Source of the DNA: Monocercomonoides exilis
Taxonomy: Eukaryota; Preaxostyla; Oxymonadida; Polymastigidae
Assembly (NCBI GenBank): GCA_001643675.2
Contig: LSRY02000025.1
Location: 498,001 to 562,000 of the forward strand
Direction of reading: 5' to 3'
DNA length: 64,000 nt
Part shown: positions 56,855 through 64,000 of the stretch, piece after piece
Layout of the letters: each line of letters starts with the position of its first letter
How positions within the stretch are numbered: position 1 is the first letter of the stretch
Notes under the pieces: generated by a model
Told to the model about the DNA's origin: nothing
The model's input: only the letters and a program-made list of their open reading frames with translations
Databases searched by the model: none
Program-made: the position numbers and the translations under genes

Positions 56855-57003
56855 TGCATTTTTTTATTTTAAAAAAAAATGAGAAAAAAGTAAAGAAAAA
56901 TAAAAATAAAAGACAAAGAAGAAAGATTAAAGATTAAAGAAAAAGAAATATTAATAAAATAAAAATAAAAATAAAAATATTAAATCAAAAATAAAATTAA
57001 TCC

Positions 57004-57565
57004 TCAAGAAGTAGGATCACTTTCTCCTCTTCCTTCTCCTCCTCTTTCTCCTCTTCCTTCTCCTTCTTCTCCTTCTTCTTCATTGTTATCAAATAGAGTT
57101 ATACGAGAAAGAACAGAAGATGCCTTCAGAGGAGTAAATGAAGAGGAAGGCTTATGTTGTGAAGGGGCAGAAGAGGAATTTTTGGAGAAGGAAGAAGATA
57201 AAGTTGGTGGGTTGATAGAAGAAGAAGAAGGGGAAGAAGAAGAAGAAGAAGACAGAGAAGAAGAAGAAGAAGAAGAGGAAGAGGAAGGAGAAGAGGAAGA
57301 AGGTGATGTTGATGAAGTCGAAGATGAAAGAACAGAAACAGGTTTTTGTGTTGACAGGATGGGCGGAGAAATAGGAGAGGTGCCAGGAGAAGGCGTCGGA
57401 GAAATAGAAGAAGAAGAAGAAGAAGAGGAAGAATTTGAAGATGAGGAAGAAGAAGAAGAAGAAGACGTATTTCTAAGAGAATCAGCAATGATGGGTTGTT
57501 TGCGAGGATTAGGCTGAGGAACATAAATAGAAACAGGAGGAAAGAAAGAGGAAGGAGAAGGAGAA

Positions 57566-57597
<32 letters not shown>

Positions 57598-58006
57598 AGA
57601 AGATGATGATGATGATGATGACGTGGAGAAAGAGCTGTTAAGAACAGAAGAAGCAGTTGCTGGATCTTTTGAATTGGAAGAAGAAGAAGAGGAAGAAGAA
57701 GAGGAGGAGGAAGAAGAAGAAGGACCATTGTTATTATTATTATTATTTGATATCATGCTATTTCTCTTTGGCAAACGAGGTGATGTGATAGGAGATGAAT
57801 GATAAATAGGAGAAGAAGAAGAAGAAGAAGAAGAAGAAGAAGAAGAAGAAGAAGAAGAAGAAGAAGAAGAAGAAGAAGAAGAAGAAGGCGCAGAAGAAAG
57901 CTGAGAAGAGAAAGAGGAGTAAAGAGGAGCTTGATATAGAGAAGTTAAAGAGGAACGACGTAAAGAAGAAGAAGAAGGGTTGGAAGAAGAAGAAGAGGAA
58001 GAGGAA

Positions 58007-58041
<35 letters not shown>

Positions 58042-61000
58042 TTCAGGTGATGTAGCAGAAGAAGAAGAATTTGAAGAAGAAGGCGAAAATCTGTCAGAAC
58101 CTAAACGAGGTGAACGGGAAATGTATGGAGAAGAAGGAAATGAGCCTGGTGGCATGTTTGAAGAAGAAGAAGAAGAAGAAGAAGAATTAGATGAAGAAGA
58201 AGAAGAATATCTTGTCGAAGAATACGGCGAAGACATAACAGAAAGCGAATTCTGATGAAATGAAGAAGACGTAGTTGAAGAAGAGGCAGAAGATGTGCGT
58301 GAATGAGGTGTGGTGGGTGTGGGACCTGCCCCACGCAGAGGAGGAAGAGGACGCATCAGAGAAGAAGAAGGGGAGCTCAAGTAGATCGGGCTGTCGGGAA
58401 CGGGGCCGGCGGAACTGAAAAGGGGAAAAAAATAGAAAATAAGAATAAGAATAATGAATGAATGAATGAATGAATAGTTGAATAAGTGTATTTGGATGAA
58501 CAATGAAAGAAAGAGAGAGAGAAAGAAAGAGAAAGTAAGAAAGTTTGATAAATGCAAAATTAAAATTGAAATCAGAAAAAAAAAATAGTTTTTTTTTTTT
58601 TAATGTTAAATAAATAATAATATACAAATCGAAATAAACCATCTTCATCCACATCCACAAAAATACACAAAAATACACAAAAAGACATAAATATACACAG
58701 AAAACATATTCACATATAAACACATTCACATACCCCGTATTCCTCCTCAAAGCCGAGTGTGCCAACTGCAACTCCTCCCTCAGCTGCTGCACCGACGTCA
58801 CTGCCGTATTCGACTCAATCTTCAGTCTGTGCGCAATCGCCCTCAAAACCTCTGGATCGTCCTCTTCATCCAAATAATCATCAGAAATGGGGAATGACCC
58901 ACCATCCATCTGACTCAAATACGATGACACAGAAGACGCTGACCCCAGCCCCCTCCGCTCAGAAAGCGCATATCGCTCTCTGTTCAATGGAGAGCCTATA
59001 GAAGTTGCCATTGGCGTTCCCATAGGAGTTCCCATAGGAGTTCCCATCGAAGGCCCAATCGACGTGTTCAGCGGAGAACCTACAGAACCCGTGGACATGG
59101 AGCGATAATGCCGCATTTCTCCGTCTTCTCCTCTTCTCAACGAGGACGAGGCAGAGCCTGTGCCATAGACAGAACCAGAGCCATAACCAGCTCCAAATGA
59201 ATTCGGCTGCCGCATCTGCAGCATCGCCCCGCCTGCCACACTCGCTGTATACTCTTTACTCATATCTCCTCCATACATCATTCCACTTCCTCCTCCTCCT
59301 ACTCCTCCTATTCCTCCAACCCCTCCTCCTTCTCCGTTCTCCATCTCCCTCATCGCCAGATGATCTGCCAGAAGCGAATTGGCTGACTGCAATCTGAGCT
59401 TCTCGGCAGCCAGCTTCTCGTTCTCTGCCAGTATCATCTGCAGCTGCATCTGCACAGTCAAGTCATCAGACTCACCCGCTCCACTCCCCAGCGCGGAGAA
59501 GCCCAAAGGGTTGGCTCGCATTAAAGAGGAGGAGGCAGAGGATGAAGGCGCTGTTGTTGAGGAAGACGAGGAAGAAGAAGAGGAAGAGGATGAATTTGCC
59601 AAAGGATTTGATTGATTTGAAGAAGAAGACGATGAAGCAGAAGACATAAACGAATCTGCCTTGTTGATAGAAGCTCCAAAGCTGCGAGGGCGTGACGGTG
59701 TTGGAAACATTGGAGGTTCAGACATTCTTCGCTCCCCCGTCACCCCCACCCTCGCTGCCTCCGCCCGCCAGTACTCAATCTCCTTCTTCAGATTCCTAAT
59801 TTCCTCTCTCATCTTCTCCATCTGCGCCTGCTGCTCTCCCAGCCTCACAACAGGCGTGTTCTTGATCGACTGCACAGCCTGCGCATACGTCAGAGTCGAC
59901 AATGAAATGCCCGCAAACATCACAGACGGCGTCACACACGCCACCATCAGCGCTTTTGCTGTCCCGCCCAGCGAATCCTTCAGCAGCGACGTCAGCTTCG
60001 AGTCACGGTAGGGGATATACGGCTGCTTCGCACACAGCGCCTTGATCACCGTGCCCAGCGTGAAGAGGGACTTGTTGATCGCTGCCGTCTCCTTCTTGTT
60101 CTCCGCCTCCGACCCTGACTGCTTCAGCCGCTCAGAGCCAGCCAAGTCCACAAACGTGATTTTTCCCCGCCGCAGCACAGACGAGCGCGCATTCAGCGAT
60201 GTGCTGAACAAACGCCCGCTCGCTGCGGGTCCTTCTGTTGCTGCCCCCACCCTCATTCCTCCTCCTCCTGTTCCGCCTGATGAACTCCCAGCTGTTGATC
60301 TTCCTGTCACTCCTCCTCCTCTGCCTGTTCCTCCTCCTCCACCTCCACCTCCTCTGGAGAATGAGCCTCCTCTTCTCACTCCTCGTCCGCTCCCTCTCCC
60401 ACGCGGTGTCCGCATCGCTTGTCTTTCCTGCTCCTCCTTCTGCCTTCTCTCTTCCTCCATCTGTGCCTCTTCTTCAGGCGTCGGCCGATGCTGCACTGTT
60501 ATCTTCAGCGTGAGCAGAGCGTGCGAGCGAGACGACTCGTGATTCAAGTCATGCGACGCAACATGTCTGTTGCGCGCCCCCTTTTCCAGCAAGGCTATCA
60601 AATCTTCCCGAGAATAGCATGTCACTGTTGTCAGTGAATCAACATAAAATGTGCTGCCTCTGTGCCGAAGATGCTTAGGCTCCTTTTTCTCTATATCGGA
60701 TATCAAGTCGAATATTTGTTCGTTGTATATTTCCATATAATTAGCTGTAATCGTGTAAAGGTGCTCTGGATGCAATTCAATTTCATTAAAAATGTAAGAT
60801 GCTGCTTGAGGAATTATTCCATCAGTTGGCAGTCCATAGCAACGATGTTGTTCGATTTCATCCAAAGTCTGGGGCTCTGGGCCTGATATTGTGTATGTTT
60901 TACCTGTTCCTGTCTGCCCATATGCAAGAACTGACGCTGAATATCCTTCATTTAACACAGCATCAAGAATGTCAACAATTCCAGAATCCTGGAAAAACTC

Positions 61001-61358
61001 TTGTTGTGATGTCTCTTCACCAAATACTTTCTAAAAAATGGATTTACACAAGCTTTAAAAAGACAAAAACTACTCAATATTGAAAAAAATACAAACCGAA
61101 AAGCGAAAACTATGGATTTGATAATCTGCGACCGCAGGATTAGTCGGAGGGATAACCAACTATTTTTAAGTTGTTCGTATTGGAAAGAATATAACAGTTG
61201 ATTAAGCTTGACGTTGAAGTAAATTGAATTCACAATACCTCAATTGTGCTATCTGATGTTGGTGTGACACATATTTCATGTCCTGCTTCATGACGCGCTA
61301 AAGGACGTATACGAATCATAACTTTAATAGCCTCCGATTTAACAGGCTGCCGCGACAT
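57004..61358 (-). CDS. Kinesin motor protein with RGG insert and Ser-rich tail
   Basis: Four exons, 61239-61358, 61097-61159, 58734-61030 and 57004-58414, giving about 1,296 aa. Introns are 79, 66 and 319 nt. N-terminal motor: AIKVMIRIRPL, P-loop GQTGTGKT (residues 99-106), ANYMEIYNEQIFDL, switch I NHESSRSH, switch II VDLAGSERL, AAINKSLFTLGTVI and IPYRDSKLTSLLKDSLGG. All nucleotide-binding motifs are intact, so it is probably an active microtubule motor. Between switch I and switch II there is an insert of roughly 110 residues, first Glu/Arg then Gly/Arg with RGG repeats. After the motor comes a short coiled coil (MEKMREEIRNLKKEIEYWRAEA). The last exon is about half Ser. The N-terminal motor excludes most kinesin-14s. 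I cannot assign a subfamily. Confidence 0.9.
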
Positions 61359-61645
61359 GATTAGCTCCAATTACAAACAAACAAATAAAAAGTCGTTGAA
61401 TAGAATAAATGAATAATGGAAAATCAAATAACAAATTTTTGTTATTGCAAAAGATTTACAACAATTTTACACTTATAAAGCTAAAACATTGAGGTTTGCG
61501 ATATATTTCAATCATATAGATCTTACCCATTGATTCATAATATTGATTAGTCCATCAATTTCAGGTATTGAAATTCTTTCATATTATAATTTTCATTGAA
61601 AATCTTGTGTTGTTGCGATTGTGTTTGTTAAAACTAAATAGGATC
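61359..61645. promoter_or_regulatory. Divergent intergenic promoter region
   Basis: 287 bp between the kinesin start (minus) and the helical-repeat protein start (plus). AT-rich; it must contain both promoters. No motif is recognised. Confidence 0.4.
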
Positions 61646-63547
61646 ATGTATAGCAAAGAGGAATTACCCACTCTTATTCAGAATTTGCCCACCTCAACCG
61701 ATCCAGAGGAAATCAAGAAATGCTGCTTGTCTGCTGCTGCAATTGCGCAAGAGTGTTTGTAAATTTGTTTTATCGATTTTATTGTTTGAGATCTTTGTTC
61801 AGTAATTGTTAAGCCAGAAGGTGAAGAAGTTGCTGATATTCCCCAGCTTCTTGATGACAATCTTCTTCAAGCGCTGGTCGATGTTGTAAAAGGAAGCACT
61901 GATAAGCCTAAGGTTGCTGTTAGAAATGCCTTCCGTGCATTGGGCGATATTTCAAAGATGCCAGGAGCGAAAACAAAGTTGAAGGAAAAGGGTGTTCTTG
62001 AAGGTGTTAAACTTTTCCTTGAGCGTACTGCTGATCACGCAAAGAACACACCCGATAAAGAATCGTTCCCATATTCTGCATGTGCGTTGTTGAACAATCT
62101 TATTGTTCCCGAGCTTCTGACAACATTAATTGGTCTGGGATATACTCCCTTGTTGATCCGCTTGATGAAATCGTCAGTTACAACTCGTCCGTCTGTTTCT
62201 GTGTTTGCAGCCAATGTTCTTCGTAGCTTTGCTGGAATTGACGAAGGAAAACTTGAACTTATGGCAAATGAAGCTCATTCACATCTTAAAACTGTTATTG
62301 AAGCAGCTATCACTGCCATTGATGCTGGGCATTCTGCAAAAGAGGATCTCTTGTTTGTGATTCATTTGTGCTGCAGAATTATTTCTTCTCTTTGCGAGAA
62401 CGGTTTGTTTTTTTTTTTTAATTTTTATTTTTATTTTGATTTTTATTTTTTTTTTAATAAATTCTCAAATTTTTGTAACTTTAACATTATTTTGTTATAG
62501 TTAACAATGTCAATTCATTCGCACAAGGAGGTTATGTATTCTTGTTGCACAATGCTTCTCGCTTGTTCGCACCAACTTTCGAAGCGGTAACAACTTCAAT
62601 TGAGAAGTCCAGTGCCACCTTGAATGTTTTGATGAATCTGATGAAAACAGAAGAAGGTGGAGAAGAAGTCAATGGAAATGTTGATCTTGCCACAATGTAC
62701 GGAATGCTTCAAGAAGCCCTTACGATGGACGCGTCAAATGCAGACACTGGAAAAGCTCTTCAGAAGCTGACATTGGGAATTGGAGGAATCTTCACAGGAG
62801 GTACATTTTAAAGAGGGAGATATTATCTTTTATTGTTATTATTATTTCATTTTTTCATTTTTTCCTTCATTTTATTTATTTATTTATTATTTTATTTTAT
62901 TTTATTTTATTTATTTATTTATTTATTTTTTAATTCAAATATATTCATTTGTTTGTTTATATTGTTTTCTTCTCTGACCATACACAGAGCCCGACACTCC
63001 TGTTACTGCTCAGCAGTTTATTGCGCTGTTGAACAAAGCCTGTGATGTTTATCTCAAAACGGACTCTGAAGTGATTTTCATTGTCACATCGTTGATTGTC
63101 CATCTGTCCTCGTTCGATGGCGGGCTTGAGGCTCTTCAGGCAGACGACACTATTTCCACCAGTGCTGTTGTGCTCGGCCATTACTTGAAGGAAGAGCGGT
63201 CCGAAGTGACTCAGTCGATTCTTCGTAATGTTGTTGTGATGCTGAACACTGGATGCTCTGAGGAAAGAGTTATTCCAATCCTTGCCTCTCACGGAATCTT
63301 TGCGTTGTTGAAAGAAATTTGCGGACTTCACACAGAGCTGAACAGTGAGATTACCGACACCGCGATTGAGCTTCTGAGCCGTGTGGCAACAAGCCCAGAT
63401 GGTTTGAAGGAGATTTCTGCTCCTGAATATGCAGCGACCATCAAGGAAGTGTTGAACTATTTCACTACAGTGAATCTGAGCGACGAAAGAAGAGACTCAA
63501 TCATTGCTAAATGCACTCAACTTGTGCAAGCGCTTCCACCTTCCTAA
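61646..63547 (+). CDS. Helical-repeat (ARM/HEAT-like) protein, four exons
   Basis: Exons 61646-61754, 61803-62402, 62501-62800 and 62988-63547 give 522 aa. Introns are 48-187 nt, with donors GTTTG or GTACA. The start is MYSKEELPTLIQNLP. The protein is a succession of amphipathic helices (e.g. NAFRALGDISKMPGAKTKL, SACALLNNLIVPELLTTL, VFAANVLRSFAGIDEGKLEL, NVVVMLNTGCSEERVIPIL, AIELLSRVATSPDGLKEI) of the kind seen in armadillo/HEAT folds. There is no signal peptide, membrane segment or catalytic motif. Codon usage is better balanced and less repeat-ridden than its neighbours, suggesting a well-expressed cytosolic protein. I do not recognise a named family; a scaffold or assembly factor is a guess. 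Confidence 0.8.
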
Positions 63548-64000
63548 GAAAACATAGAAAGAAATTTGGGTTTTGGAGTGATATTTCAAATTTTCATTTT
63601 TTAAATTTTGTTTCTTTTTATTCGAATTTTTATTTGGTATTCAATCAATCACATCTAGAGAAACAGAGTGAAGCCATTATCTGTTTCAACGCAAAAACTT
63701 TTTATTTATCCTTATCATTTTTGTCATAATTTATTCGCGAGCGTAGCAACTTTTTGATATAAATTCAAAAAAAAAATTATTTTTTGACTTTTTTTTTTGA
63801 TGGAAATACTAGATACAATGAGAATAGAAAGGTTTTATTCGAATTAAAATAACTTATTCAAATAAACAAAGTTTATTCGGAATAAATTATTTTTATTGGA
63901 ATAAAAAAAATTAATTGGAATAAACTCTGGCTTTTCGGAATAACTTTTTTCAAAGAAAATTTATTGTGGTTTCAAAAAATTTCTCAAGAATCACTTTCTT
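63548..64000. other. AT-rich downstream spacer with short repeats
   Basis: AT-rich after the stop codon. From 63835 to about 63950 a short unit resembling TTATTCGGAATAA recurs several times in both orientations, forming imperfect direct and palindromic repeats. No coding signal to the end of the window. Confidence 0.5.

Noticed and set aside
1-64000. CRISPR arrays, tRNA or rRNA genes, bacterial operon signals
   Set aside because: No regularly spaced repeats, no tRNA-like cloverleaf or B-box noticed by eye, and the gene structure is eukaryotic. A tRNAscan run could still find something missed.

Overview
This window is nuclear DNA from a microbial eukaryote. It has short spliceosomal introns (about 48-320 nt, donors mostly GTTTG or GTATG), AT-rich spacers, dense microsatellites, long serine homopolymers in proteins, and the standard stop codons. 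A very large secreted beta-helix protein ending in a transmembrane segment and a degenerate kinase-like tail (residue string MSPEEQW), together with a lineage-type helical family (NEDEQKQKIEE), points to an oxymonad, most likely Monocercomonoides-like. That assignment is an inference from protein style, not a database match.

Layout. 0-4.4 kb is transposon wreckage: a nested three-hairpin foldback (597-1390) beside a decayed pogo-like DDE transposon with its own nested insert (1395-4427). 4.6-10.2 kb holds a divergent pair: a seven-exon UBC9 SUMO-conjugating enzyme (minus) and a calpain-7/PalB-like protein whose catalytic Cys is Ser (plus). 11.5-16.7 kb has two tandem members of an unrecognised helical family (minus). 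17,597-21,343 is a complete terminal-inverted-repeat element with an 8-bp target duplication. Its interior carries broken pieces of two host-type genes, an SF2 helicase and the beta-helix/kinase-tail family. 21,921-27,957 is a DIRS-type tyrosine-recombinase retrotransposon with intact inverted terminal repeats and internal complementary region, but with in-frame stops.

30.0-42.4 kb is one 4,133-codon gene for a secreted, single-pass beta-helix surface protein with eight repeated modules and a pseudokinase tail. 45.0-46.0 kb is proteasome subunit alpha-7 (PSMA3, five exons). 46.4-56.9 kb (minus) is a giant TARBP1/Trm3-like tRNA 2'-O-methyltransferase (about 3,380 aa). 57.0-61.4 kb (minus) is a kinesin with an RGG insertion and a serine-rich tail. 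It is divergent from a four-exon helical-repeat protein at 61.6-63.5 kb.

The host genes are unrelated housekeeping genes, as expected in a eukaryotic chromosome. The most interesting feature is the gene-fragment-carrying inverted-repeat element next to the DIRS element: it suggests a mobile element that captures host genomic segments in this lineage. Intron boundaries were placed by eye, using reading phase, splice consensus and recalled family sequences.
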